Source: Spizellomyces punctatus DAOM BR117 (lineage: Eukaryota > Chytridiomycota > Chytridiomycetes > Spizellomycetales > Spizellomycetaceae). From it: a DNA stretch of 64,000 bases. Where the stretch lies: NCBI RefSeq assembly GCF_000182565.1, contig NW_015971541.1, forward strand, positions 1,001,039 to 1,065,038. Direction: 5' to 3'. Below, one piece after another: positions 11,019 through 22,452 of the stretch; within the stretch, counting starts at the first letter, position 1; each line of letters starts with the position of its first letter. Position numbers and translations under genes: made by a program. Below the pieces are notes generated by a model. It searched no databases. It was not told the DNA's origin and was given only the letters and a program-made list of their open reading frames with translations.

Positions 11019-12490
11019 ATGTCCATTTCCGGCTCTCCTGAACTGGACGATGGCGACGAAGACGCTTATCACCGCCTAGTGTCCATGGATGATTACATCA
11101 CTAATGAAATGGAACAGCCTTGGACAGATGCGGAGGTTCAACGGTATGTGTAGAGTGGTGTGCATGAGAGAGAAAGTGATTGGGTGTGAACTGCAGTGGG
11201 AGATCAACTCTACATGTTCGTCCTCATGCTCAACGTCCATTGCTTTGTGCTCACTCCTGTCTATTAGAGTTCGTGACAAACTGTATAACAACTACAGACG
11301 AGATGCAGAAAAAATATACGAATGCGTTCTTGGAAAGTTGGAAAGCAGAGAGGTGCTACCTTTTTTCTTCCGTTTCTCAAAGATCCATTACTCACTCACG
11401 TCCGTAGACCCACATGTTCTCTCGTATGAACCTTCTCTTCATTCTCGACAAACTCTGCACCGAGAGCGCAAACCAAAAATCGCACGACTTTTATGCAATA
11501 TGGAAAGGGATGAAGAACAATCTTGTCAAGGTTGTTAATTTGGTGTTGGAGATAGGAGAGGATGATCCACCTAGCCGATCGGCGAATGCAAATGTTGTTT
11601 GGGCCAAGAAAGTAAGAAAACAAGTCTTGAATAGGCTGTCCAAAACTTTGTGTTTTCGTCTCTGGTTCTGACTGTACTTTTGGTGACAGATTTTAATGGG
11701 ATGGCATCGCCGTGGGTTGTTCCCTGACGAGGATATCACATTGTGCGAGAAACGGATAGATCAAGCGGAGGCTCTGGACGAACCGTAGGTTGCTGTTTGG
11801 TGCTGGGAGGTAATACACGGTCCTGATCATTTTGAGCCGGGCAGTGCATTTGAGGATGCGGTTCGTTACGAGGAAGAGAAAATTGATCGACGAATGGATG
11901 CTGATAGAGAAAGGGTAAGATCATCTCTCTTGATCCAGAGTAGGTTTCTTACTAGTTCCGGCACCCTGACATGTACGTTGCTGTAGCAAAAGAAAGATCG
12001 AGAAGACACTCTCCTCCAGAATGCCTTGGAACCCTGGGCAAAAGTTTCTGATGACTGGTTCATCAATCTCCCAGATGACCAAGCCCTCGACGTCTCCGAG
12101 TTTTGGATCACAGCCTCCGAAGAAATCACAGAAGACGACTATGAGATGATGGAAATCGAAAATGAAAAGTTCCGAATATCTGCCATGGAGCTACTACAGC
12201 GGGCGCAAGGCTATACATCGACATCTCCCTCAGTGGACGCCACATCCCCAGCGCAAGGCCATAGCTCGTCATCGCACCAGTCAGTTCCACCCCCGCCTCC
12301 ACCGACATCTCACTCATATGGATATTATGAGAAACCGGTCCCACTTTCACGAGGTAATTCACCGCCTCCGCCACCTCCTCCGTCTATGGGATACCGCAGT
12401 GGACATGACAGATATGGGTATTCGCGAGGATCGTATGTGCCTCCCCCACCACCAGTACCAAGTTCGACGAGAAGCTATCGGGCACCATAG
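11019..12490 (+). CDS. CTK3: CTD kinase I gamma subunit (Ctk3/Lsg1-like)
   Basis: The fungal CTDK-I complex phosphorylates Ser2 of the RNA polymerase II tail; the gamma subunit is its CID-like activator. Six exons join in phase: 11019-11143, 11268-11352, 11408-11611, 11690-11784, 11845-11914 and 11987-12490, about 360 residues. The N-terminal half forms a CID-like helical domain (RRDAEKIYECVLGKLES, FSRMNLLFILDKLC, VVNLVLEIG, WAKKILMGWHRRG). The central part has the Ctk3 C-terminal signature: MDADRERQKKDRE, then EFWITASEEITEDDYE, then EIENEK. The frame in exon 2 was chosen because only it keeps phase at both junctions. Unusual is a tail of about 110 residues with three poly-proline runs of five to seven residues separated by Tyr/Ser-rich sequence; the yeast protein ends soon after the signature. 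Confidence 0.8.
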
Positions 12491-12840
12491 AAAAGAACGG
12501 ATGCGGTTGGGTGTGTTGCCTGTTTGGCAAGTAGAAGACAGCGACGAAAAAACCACGTTGCGCTGGACGAGAGCAAAGGACTGTAAATAGGAATTAAAAC
12601 GCAGCTATTGCTAGATGATGTAAATATGAGAATGGATCTGCCACCACCCTGTGTCTTACACAGTGTCCCTTCTACGACCATAGTGAAATGTCAGACGAAT
12701 GAGAGCAATTGGGCCACCTGTTCCTATGGAACAAGATGGCGAGTCGGTCATGACATTTGTAAATTGCATGCCTGCATTGTATCTGTATATTGCGTCTACA
12801 TGTCCCATCGTCATGCACTAACTCCAGTTTGTCCATCACA
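12491..12840. other. Convergent 3' intergenic region
   Basis: Tail-to-tail gap between CTK3 and PSD1. I see no gene; short frames lack recognisable content. Confidence 0.4.
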
Positions 12841-14706
12841 TCACTTTAGCTTGCCGATCGCTTGCCCAACTTTCACCTTTTGTCCCGCTTCCAACATAAA
12901 CTCGAACTCGGTCGGTGCTTCAAACACCAAGACAACCGTGCTCCCCAACATAAATCCTCCCATTTGATCACCCTTATGTAACCGGACTGGAGGTTGGTAC
13001 TCTCTCTCAACGTATGTACCTGGCGGATGGTTTAGCTGGCGTTTGGAGAGGTTTGTGCGGAGTTCCTAAAACGTGTTACACGTTGGATACATGACAAGGC
13101 TGGTGTCAAAACAAGACAGACTCACTGGGTCGAAATCGATCTTGATAGAACCAACATTGGTGGCTCCCACCGGGATCATTGAAAAGAACCCGTGCTGCCA
13201 ATCACCCAAGAGAACCACACGCTCGTTGAGAACAAAGAGGTTTCGGATCAAGTTAACGGCAATGGGAGAGACCGAGTAGAGTTCACCTGATTTGCACATG
13301 TCAAGGCACGATGTGTATTTAGCAAGTCTGTGGGTGTACATACCTGAGAAGTGCCTTCTCTTCTCTACACTCCACTCGGACGGTGAATGGAAGCGATGAT
13401 AATCACCCGGTGCAAGGTAAATCACCGCAAAAAACAGCGCATTACCAGGTTTCAACTGATGAGCAGCATGCGCATGAGGATGTTCGATGGGGTTTCCTTT
13501 CCCATCCTTACTGGTGGTGTGCTGCCCCGGCTCGTCGCCCAGAATTTTGTCCAAAGAGTAATTGATCGAGTTGATATCTGCAAACTCGTCTTCTGATACC
13601 ACTAACTCTGAATGAGTTTTACGAGCCACGTTGAGAACCTCTCCTTCCGCCGGCTCCGCGGCAAGCGCCGTTGGATTGCTACTGCTGTCTGGCTTACGTT
13701 GGCGGCCAAGGAGTGCATCCAGGGAATAAGTTATACCCTTGATCTGCTCTACTTTGCGCTGAGATGTGATGAGACCAAAGTGGAGGACAGTTCCATCTGC
13801 TGGGCTAACCTGCGCCGCACGTAAGTGTATTGCCTTCCAATGCACACAATAATTCAGGTCCTACCAGCGGTGCCTTTGGGTCCAGGGGACGTACCCCTGG
13901 CTTCAATGTTCTGTAGAAGAACGCAGCCAAGTTTGGGTAGTGTGTCAAATCAGGATCCTCCATTTCCTCCAGATTACACCCAAACATTGTCGCATAAGAT
14001 TTGTACAGAGGCTCCCGAAGCCACAAAGGGACAGTCAGATTGTTCAGCCAGCCCCACATACGCGAAATGGTACGAAGGGGGAGATAACCGTATGCATGAA
14101 CCTGTGCTGCCAAAGAAATCGACGACAACATGAGTAGCGATTCTCAATAGAAGCGCCTCGCCGCAAACAATCATCAACGCACATGCCATGGGCCCTCCAA
14201 GGCCACTACTTGGGCCTCATGGTCCTTGTCCTTTTCTTCTCGCCGCCGAATATGCAGATAGTGCATGAAAGCCAAGCACGCGATTCCTAACGAAATCGGA
14301 ATCGGATACCATACGATCCGTGTCCCGACCAAAATGTCCTTTGCTTTCCTAAATGCCTCTGGAGCACATTCCGACGTCAACGTTAATTAACGACAAGATT
14401 CGGGTAATCCAGAAACATTGTAATCCACCAGTTCTCACCCTTTTGTTCTCCCCACCAGCCATGTTTAGGTTGCTGATAAAGGGAGCGGACAATGCCATGA
14501 CGACAACCACCAAGACGTGGAAGAATGCTAATACCACTTGTCCAGCGCGGTAGGGGGCGAGGATATGCTATCAACATTGCAGTTTTGGGCGTTTCGTGAA
14601 AGAAACGGACACTCGGCACTCGGGGAACGGCACGGATCGCGTTGAAAGATGGAATCCCGAGGCGAGATGGAGTTGTTAAAAACGGTAAAGATGACAGCCT
14701 CTCCAT
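12841..14706 (-). CDS. PSD1: Mitochondrial phosphatidylserine decarboxylase
   Basis: Converts phosphatidylserine to phosphatidylethanolamine at the mitochondrial inner membrane. Six exons join in phase: 14439-14706, 14358-14183, 14101-13865, 13809-13344, 13286-13126 and 13065-12841, giving about 510 residues. The N-terminus is Arg/Ser-rich (presequence). It is followed by a transmembrane segment ([19 protein letters not shown]). Core motifs are [46 protein letters not shown] and the cleavage site LGST near the C-terminus. Self-cleavage at the serine of LGST forms the pyruvoyl cofactor and the small alpha chain. The YSLDALLG motif recurs about 60 residues later as YSLDKILG across a low-complexity spacer. 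Confidence 0.95.
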
Positions 14707-14998
14707 CGTGACAAACTCGTCACACCCAGCTTTGGATGCTGTACCCGATAGGCCGACTAACGTGGCGGGAAGCACTGGAAACAGAACAGCCAATGTTTGC
14801 AAAACTGTGCCATCCACTCGTCATTATTGGTTTGTTTACGATCGACCATTGATGCTCCACATACAGGACGAGATTTGACAACGGGCTGCATATTCAGGAA
14901 CTACCTGGGGTTTGGCTGATAGATTAGAACAGTGCATTTCGTAGAACGAAAATTGAGAGAGAAAATGTCTGAGCTTTCCATCAACTTTAATTAGCAAT

Positions 14999-16677
14999 CT
15001 ATAAAATAATCTTATACTTGTGGTCTTTCGGGACCATATTAATAGCCAAACGTCCGTCATATGACAGTGAAGCAAAGATCCAGGGGTCCGCTGCACTCCA
15101 CTCGACCGCATAGACGCTATCTTCATGTTGGTCATAAACCGCAACCAACCCATCGCTCGGTCTCCTGCAAGATATGATCGTATTAGATGCTTTTCGACTG
15201 CTGTGATGGCCAAATCTTCAAATTACCCATAGTATTCATCCCTTTCATCGTCCGATTTCTCACCCCCTCCTTCATCAACATCCGACGTCTCATCCGAGAG
15301 CGGGGCGGAGGAAATAGATATAATACTCTGTAGATTCACCAAGCAGTCTGAGCCGGAAGAGACGAATAACTGATCATGGAAGCGATTGAAAGAGATACTC
15401 CACACCCTACAGATTGTAATATCGAGATCAGTTCGTAAGCCCATTGCGTGCGTCAAGGGTGGAAACAAACCAATGCGAATGGTCGGATATTTCCTTTAGG
15501 GGTAGATCACAGTTACGGGTGTCCCAGAAACGTATCTTGCAATCATCCCCAGCGGTTGCAAGATGAAATGGTTTATTTGGGTTATAATCAGCATCTCTAA
15601 CAGAGATGGCGTGTGCATTCTGTATCTCAAATGCTTGTCTGTGGATCGATCAATCATGTCATTGACAAATGCCAGATGTCCGTGATTGGAAACTGCCACA
15701 CAACTTACTTTGCCGTTCGAACGTCCCAGCCAGACAGATTGCATCCTATTCCGGTAGCCACTACATCTGTTCCGTGTGGATTCCAAATGGCACATGAGGC
15801 CCGGCTTGCCGACTTATCACTCGATAATGTTATGGGGATAAGGGTAGAAGGCTATCGCAGGATGAATAATGGGACTTTCACATTTGCTGAATCAACAATG
15901 GCACGCTTTACTTTTGAGTTTGGATTTCCGCTATCCAGGGAAAACAGACCGAGAGAGTGATTGCAAAGTGCCACCATAGACTGGGTGGAGCCCGTTGGAT
16001 CCCATAGCATTCTAAAGGGCTATTAAAGGGATGCCGGCATAAAAGCAAAGTTACAGATAAACCTCACTTTTTAATATCGCCCAAATCTGTGCTCAGCTCG
16101 AATGCTGTCACCTGTTCCAACTTTCCCATATCATTTTTAAGCCGGCCAGTATCATCGGCTTCTGGTGCATCAAATCGCCAAAGACATGCTTTGGCAGGGT
16201 GATTCGCTGAAAGCCAAGCGACGATTGTCGTCAGAAACTCTGCGCGACGTGATGGCTACACATTGTCCTGCTCAGGAACTTTTACCTCACCTTCCTTGAA
16301 TACTGTCACAACATGATCAGTCTGTGATGGTGATGGAGCGATTCCCCAGATTTCATGAGCATGTTCAAACTTGTGGGTTGTCACCAGCGACTCGTCTTCA
16401 TCAAAGTCAAGGAGAAGGAGCTGCCATCGCCAGCATGTCACTTGGGAACCCAATCTGCCAATGCTTTGCTTCCCGCATCACACCTCATTGCGTTGTTTCA
16501 AATCTTGGGTACCCACAAAAAACCTGCTGCGTTCTTGTTCTGCCAATTGTGCCTTTAGGCAGCGAGCCTGACAAGTGCATCGAGATGCGTTAAGACCCTT
16601 GCTTGCTCAACATTTAGACATTATACTCATATTCGTACTTGGTGACTTAGACCATACACACAACCCTCTCCTTCCAT
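14999..16677 (-). CDS. EIPR1: EARP/GARP-interacting WD40 protein (EIPR1/TSSC1)
   Basis: A WD40-repeat partner of the EARP and GARP tethering complexes in endosome recycling and dense-core vesicle formation in animals. The first exon encodes [13 protein letters not shown] (start 16677), followed by [14 protein letters not shown], then [11 protein letters not shown] with [10 protein letters not shown], then [10 protein letters not shown], then [24 protein letters not shown] and [10 protein letters not shown]. Downstream come [20 protein letters not shown], the acidic loop after IISISSAPL, and the C-terminal [16 protein letters not shown] repeat ending in HKYKIIL. This is the order and spacing of the animal protein, including the acidic insertion before the last blade. 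At least seven exons are needed; the splice borders in the middle were judged by motif continuity, not all by phase. The gene shares its 5' side with the DM13 gene. Confidence 0.88.
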
Positions 16678-17061
16678 GTCGACCCTGCTTTCGCCTGTAC
16701 AATACTATGGCTCACAGTGGAGTGCTGGGTGATGGCACGAGAATCTCGGTTGAAAAGCGACTGTCAGCACGCGTCGCCTGCAAGACGCGTCAGCAGAGTC
16801 TTTAGTGGTCCGTGATCCCGGCCACAAGAAAAACCATATCCCTTGATTGAAGAACAAACGCATGCAAACGATTGTTCATCCTCCATTCAATGAGCCCAAA
16901 CTTGCGCGCGCATGGGCAGTCTCCCATGCATCGCCATTAAAACAACAGTCCCAATCCAGATGCCTCCAGGAATAGACAGCTATTAATAAAATATCTTTTT
17001 TTAAACCTCTGTTGCATTCAGAAATCCTTGCTGCTCCCCCCCCAGAAACCCGATTGCTCAG

Positions 17062-17077
17062 CCCCCCCCCCCCCCCC
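17062..17077 (+). repeat. Cytosine homopolymer tract
   Basis: A run of 16 C residues, preceded by an 8-C run at 17036-17043. Such tracts are assembly-error prone and can form alternative structures; here they lie about 190 bp upstream of a TATA box. Confidence 0.9.
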
Positions 17078-17264
17078 AGCACACCAACAACCCTCCGATT
17101 AGCCGCTCTTTTTGACCAACATTTTTTCTTCCTACATGTGCTATTTTTGTCCTTGTCTCTGGAAGAGATACTAGTGGTGGCACAGTCACATTTACGGAGC
17201 ACTTGTGGTCGTTATGTTACTATTTTGGTTTAATGGAACCGTCCAGAACTCAACTTTTGGTGAA

Positions 17265-17272
17265 TATAAAAA
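17265..17272 (+). promoter_or_regulatory. TATA box of DM13 protein gene
   Basis: TATAAAAA about 100 bp before the chosen start codon. The reading frame is open upstream of it with other possible ATGs, so the TATA position argues for the start at 17370. Confidence 0.65.
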
Positions 17273-17369
17273 GGGCATGTCGGGCCTTTTGTCTTCCTTC
17301 CTCAAGTCCTTCTTGTTCATTTCCTCTTGTTTTATATATATTCTCGAGTACTTATCATCATCAGCACAA

Positions 17370-18104
17370 ATGGCCCGCTTGACCTCTTTGCTGTTCCTTG
17401 CCGCCCTTGCCTTGACAGGCACCACCGCCAAGCCCTGTGTCAAGACCGACACGCGTTTTGTGGGTCAGAAGGCAACGCTTGTGCAGGCCGCGCAAGCCAT
17501 TCCCAACATTACCCAACCTCTGCAAGTGAGCGGTACCGCTGAAATCTTGGATGGATGCACTTTTGTTATCCGAAACTTTGTCTACGAGCCCTACACAGAC
17601 GGTACCGTTTGGTATGGTCGTCGTGGAACTGACGGAGCCACGGGAGTATGTGAGTATTTTGTGTGATGGAGTTACAATTTCCCGCGGACCAGCGCATTTA
17701 CCATTTTTTTTCTGTTGCTAGTGGCTGCTCGCGGTGTGAACAATGCAAGCACTGGAATTGACAGCGCGCCCTTTACTTTTGTTGATACTGTTGGTGCCGC
17801 CTACAGTTGGGATGACTTTGACACACTCGTCCTGTTCAACCCTACCATCAACTTTGAGATGGGCTCTGCTTCGTTCACCGCTCTTCGCCTGAACGCGACT
17901 ACGACTACAACAACAGCCGTTGCCACATCCACCTCCCTTGTACCGTCCTCCACCACATCGACGACGACGCGTTCTACAACAACGGCTCCCGCCACCAAGA
18001 CAAGCACTGCTGACAGCCAAAAGAGCTCTGGCTCTGCTGTCGGTGCTGGAGGTTTGGCTGCTGCCGGATTGGCCGCTGCTGCCGCTGTTGCCATGGGTAT
18101 CTAA
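17370..18104 (+). CDS. Secreted GPI-anchored DM13-domain protein
   Basis: A cell-surface protein of about 220 residues. Exons 17370-17649 and 17722-18104 join in phase 1. Residues 1-21 form a signal peptide (LTSLLFLAALALTGTTA). The middle, from FVGQKATLVQAAQ to NPTINFEMGSASF, fits a DM13-like beta-sandwich: GTAEILDGCTFVIRNFVYEP, TVWYGRRG, and DDFDTLVLFNP. DM13 domains are proposed electron-transfer or cell-surface modules. A Thr/Ser-rich, probably O-glycosylated stalk follows, then a C-terminal Ala/Gly hydrophobic tail ending VAMGI, a typical GPI-attachment signal with SSGSA as a plausible omega site. The promoter has a clear TATA box, suggesting strongly regulated expression. Cysteines are few (two in the mature part). 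Confidence 0.8.
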
Positions 18105-18375
18105 GTGCAAAAAGGGTATCCCCTGCTCTATGCAATGTCGTAGATGCAATTAGAATTTAGATGATTTTTAGTGAGCCGTTTTCAAAAAAGGATTTGTTTG
18201 TAATACTATCAACATGTTGAGATGTGTCAGCATTTCCTGATCGTACCTGGTCATGTGATGACAGGGAGGCATCCCTGCCCCACTTTCCAGCTTTTTAATT
18301 CCAGCTTTTAATTCCTGAATTCCACACAGCAGCGTATGTCTTATTGCCATTAGCCTGATATTAGATTATAGACCA

Positions 18376-21094
18376 TCATTTATCCACTAAACTGAGCTCT
18401 AAAACATATTGCAACTCCTCATCATCCTCTTCCGTTCCCCTATTTTGCGAAGAATATCCACCAGTTGGCACGCGCGAAGCCACCTTTACGTTTCCTTGTA
18501 ATTTATTTCCAGCTTTCTCGCGCACCTCATACCGTTCTGCTACGTGCTCCCACAAAGAAGATCTCGATCCAGAGACGCTGCTAGCGGATCCAGTGCTGCT
18601 GCCGTACACCATCAGCCGGCTCCCCCGGCGGCTCTGATTTCCCCATCCTTTGGAGTCGTCCCATGAAGAACAAGTTGTTGATGGATCCGTGGTGGAATCA
18701 AGATTCCAGTCCAAGTCTACGTGTGGCTCCTCTGATACCAAATCTTCTTCGTCGTCATTCCGGGGGACGGAATTCTCGTCGAGCAAACTCTGCTCCAAAG
18801 CATCCATCAATGCCTTATCATGGCCAGTGTCTTTTTGTTCCTCCAAGGACATGAGCATTGCATAGTTTATCAATTCCTCTTCTGACATGCCGGTGGGCGG
18901 ATGTACACCATTGATCTTCTGCGCCTGTTTTCTACTCCACTCTTCAGCTTCCCGCTCATATTCCCGCTCCAACCGACTTTCTCGAACCTCATCACGAATT
19001 TCCAACCAAGTGTTTTCATGGGCATTGCCGCGAAGTCCACGCGCAGGTCCACGTCGGCCATTTGGGGCGCTGGATTTTTTCTTGCCTTTACCGGACGTGG
19101 CAGATGCAGTGGAAGTAACAAAGTCCCATGACTTGACATGGTCGCCGCTCCCAACAATGACTTGATACGGCCCAGCCCAAATACAACGCACCATACGTCG
19201 TCCATCCGCTACTCCTCCGCCCCCGACAGCGTTCAATCCATCATTTCCACCACGCGTGCGGCGAACGAGCAATGTTCGGATGCAGCGCCCTGTGAGAATA
19301 TCAAAAACTTTCGCGCTTCCGTCTTCGGCTCCTGACACGACCTTGAACGCATCTATATGAAGCGCACACACCGATGCCCGGTGGGCATCAATAACATGGA
19401 CCGGTCTAGCTGTCATCGTCTCGTGTGTGCTGTCCGCCGACAATCTCGGTTGCGGGACGTCCCAAATGGATACGGTGCCAAGAACGTCACCGGTTGCCAA
19501 GAGGATCCGATTATCGCCATGTGATGAAGAACCTGGATTCGTCCTGTCCCATGCCGCACTAGAAATCTCAGCAGCATGTCCCCCGATGAAGTTCACAAGC
19601 ACCTCTCCGGTTCGCACGTTCCATTGCCTAATACTCCCGTCGATATTAGCGGGTGACCCAACAATCCCCAGAGCCGTATCTGCTGTTGGATCATACAGCA
19701 GGGAGACTATCTTTGCATCTTCTGTGGTTTGACCGAAACGCAGCACTCTGGAAGCGGGAATAGGCATTTCCAGTGGTGGTGAGCCGTATTCAACACTTGC
19801 TAGGTCGAGATCCCACACCAGAAGATCACCATGGTCGGTTCCGGCAAGAACATAGCCTTTCCGGTCGCAAGCTAGTGTGGTGATACCCACGCCTGCCGTG
19901 GGTCCTACAGAGCATAGGAATCAATTCTGAGCCCCGAAAGATCCACAACTCACAAATACGTACCTCGGAGGGTTCGGATACATTGGGACTGAGCCACATC
20001 CCACACCTTGACGGTGCCATCGTTTCCTCCGCTAATGAAAGCGGAGGGAAGATTAGGCACCCAAGCCAAACAGGTCACAGGCCCCAAGTGGAGCCCCGCA
20101 AAACGCCGAACGGTATAATTGATCCTGTCCCTAAAATCAGTTACCAGCGCAACTCCACCCGAAATGTAACCAACGGCAATTCGATGCCTTAAATGGCGTT
20201 ACTATCAAGAGAAAGCGAGCAAAGCATGCCCAATACCGGTTACCTGTCCAACTGAAGGGCCGCAATTTGTGTGGGAACTCTATTGTCGTTAAAGTAGACA
20301 GTGCCTTTCTCCACTCTCCCGGTGGAGGGATGACAAAAGGCCACCATTCCTTGATGAGGAGAAAGTTAGCCTTATGATGGCCATTTGATGAGCTGCTCAG
20401 AAGAATTATTCGTACCCTTCTCTAATGATCCACAAGCCATCCTGCCCTCTTCAAAATCTAGGAACACTTGATCTATTTTACCGATACGTGGATCAAATTG
20501 GACAACGTGCTTTCCTCGTTGAAAACTCCTAGAGGATGTAATGGAATACAGGCTATAACGCGACGCTCTTCTTCCGGTGACAATATGATATGGATAATAC
20601 CTTAGAAGTCGCGTGCGTTTCAAATACTCTTTACGCCAGCTAGTTTCCGCTAGACGTCTAGCATTTAAATATTCAGTGTCCCGCGTCCAACAGTGATCAT
20701 TATCCAAAATATGATGCAAAGAAGGTTAATCTACCTGATGGGAAGACATCCATAGTAGATGTCAAAGGCAGACCGCCAACATCCGTCGTCAGCGATCACT
20801 CGATGCCATCGCGAGCAGACTCTGGAGGCTGCTTTCTACAAAGCATCCACTCACTTTAGAGAGCATGCTCCATTTCTACGCCCCACAGACCTGCTGCAAT
20901 ACCATTTCGGTGGGCTCCAAGTTTGCTAGAATGTGAATCAAGAGTTCGTCGGGTAAGAGTGCAATGTAACATTTGCTGAGTAAACGGAAAGTCAAGTTAG
21001 TGTAACATTTTTTCATCGCTAATTCCTCTTCGATCCAACCTTGAAGCAAAAGCTCCCGTCTCCCGACGATTTGAGCGTCGTGAGGAGCCCGCAT
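18376..21094 (-). CDS. F-box/WD40 protein with C-terminal ubiquitin-interacting-like motifs
   Basis: Probably the substrate receptor of an SCF ubiquitin ligase. The F-box is split: ALLPDELLIHILANLEPTEM near 20880-20960, then SRVCSRWHRVIADDGCW near 20740-20840. A linker follows with SWRKEYLKRTRLLR, then WD40 blades starting with HLGPVTCLAWVPNLPS and ISGGNDGTVKVWD. The large last exon (to 18376) has more blades (GITTLACDRKGYVLAG, GSIRQWNVRTGE, VSIWDVPQP, GAEDGSAKVFD, VGSGDHVKSWDF). After the propeller, a charged helix is followed by three UIM-like motifs: EELINYAMLMSLEEQ, ALMDALEQSLLDE and DEELQYVLELSL at the very end. The start is uncertain; 21094 is an in-frame ATG of the F-box exon, with 21269 possible in another frame via a very short intron. 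Overall design resembles fission yeast Pof10. Confidence 0.75.
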
Positions 21095-21527
21095 AACCAC
21101 TTCTCTTCCGAGGTTCAGAATTATCGCGCCAAGTACGGTCGCGCGCCTCTCTGTCCGTTTCGGGCGTTCTTTTCACTATATTGGATTTGCCATCGCTAGT
21201 CTCAGTCGATAATTGAACGGTCCTGTCCCGCGTATCAGCTGCGTTTGGCTCTGGGTGACGACTCCACATTGGATCTCCACTAAACGCCAAAGTCCAAACC
21301 AGTTCCTCAACACAGCTCGTTGTCGATTACGTGACTTGATCAGCCTGTGGCAAAGTCACATAATGGTAGTCACGTTTACGACCAATCGCGCCCCATTGGC
21401 ATTTTTTCTGCAATTGCAGCCATTACAAGACACACCCTCCTCCTCCTCCTCAGCCGGTCTCTCCCAGCATCCGTTCTCCAAATTTCGCATTTGGGGTGGA
21501 ATCAACTGCTCTGACACTCAGGTTACA
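21095..21527. promoter_or_regulatory. Divergent promoter region, F-box protein / eL19
   Basis: Contains ATTACGTGAC near 21326, GTCACGTT near 21369 and a (CCT)n pyrimidine tract near 21433, a common feature of ribosomal protein promoters. Part may be 5' exon of the F-box gene if its upstream start is used. Confidence 0.4.
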
Positions 21528-22452
21528 ATGTGAGTTCTCGTCGCTGTCTAACGTATTTGTAGATGTGAAATTCACAGAACACTGGTCATTGCAGGGCAAA
21601 CCTTCGCACTCAGAAGCGCCTGGCTGCTGCCGTCCTCAAGTGCGGCAAGCGCAAGATCTGGCTTGACCCCAACGAAGTCAACGAGATCTCCAACGCCAAC
21701 TCCCGTTAGTATTTTGAGAGTATACGTAGAGGGGATGTGGAATGCGCGGAGAATTAAACTTGGTTGGACATTGTAGGTCAAAACATCCGTAAGCTTGCCA
21801 AGGATGGTTTGATCATCCGGAAGCCCGTGGCCATGCACTCTCGCTACCGTGTCCGCGAGCGGGCTGCTGCCAAGCGTCTTGGTCGTCACACCGGTCCTGG
21901 AAAGCGCCGAGGTAAGGATTTCTCTGTGTTGTTGGACAGGGGGCGAAGAAGACAGACTTACGGGAGTTTGATCAGGTACCGCCGAGGCTCGTATGCCCAC
22001 GACTGTCCCTTTGGATGCGTCGTATGCGTGTTCTCCGTCGTCTTCTTCGCAAGTACCGGGAGTCTGGCAAGATCGACCGTCACCTGTAAGTCTTGTGGTC
22101 CCTATGAGTGATGATTGGGCTTTGAAGCTCATTAGACGGCGTTCCCTTAGGTACCACGAGTTGTACATGAAGGCCAAGGGTAACGTGTTCAAGAACAAGC
22201 GTGTGCTTATGGAGTACATCCACAAGGCCAAGGCTGAAAAGACCCGTGTGAAGCTTCTCGAGTATGTTCCGGAATTCTCGCTTGGTGTGTCGTTGGTGGC
22301 TTGTAAATTAACTATCATATTCTTACAGGGACCAAGCTGCGGCTCACCGTCAAAAGGCCAAGGCTGCCCGCGAGCGTCGCCAGAACAGGTTGGCTGCGAA
22401 GAAGGAGGCTCTTCGCACTGGGTCGGAGGAGACTGCCCCAGCAGAGAAATAA
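21528..22452 (+). CDS. RPL19: Ribosomal protein eL19, with apparent +1 frameshift
   Basis: A core protein of the large ribosomal subunit. Exons: 21528-21529, 21595-21704, 21777-21911, 21976-22085, 22151-22261 and 22329-22452. The start codon is split by a phase-2 intron (AT|G), so exon 1 contributes only AT. The product reads [26 protein letters not shown] in pieces, then [70 protein letters not shown] and [11 protein letters not shown], about 190 residues. All junctions agree in phase except within exon 4. There, three Cs at 22007-22009 stand where two are needed to pass from the MPTTV frame to LWMRRM; the exon is 110 nt instead of 109. A sequencing or assembly error in the C run is most likely, because the rest is perfectly conserved. 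Confidence 0.93.

Larger units (their letters stand above)
16678..17369. promoter_or_regulatory. Divergent promoter region, EIPR1 / DM13 protein
   Basis: No exon is recognised. The stretch has cytosine runs near 17036 and 17062 and a strong TATA box at 17265, so most of it is probably promoter of the secreted-protein gene to the right. Confidence 0.45.

Noticed and set aside
11197-11350. Alternative second exon of CTK3 in another frame (with KKYTNAFLESWKAE)
   Set aside because: Its 3' splice phase does not match the next exon, while the chosen frame matches on both sides and fits the Ctk3 family.
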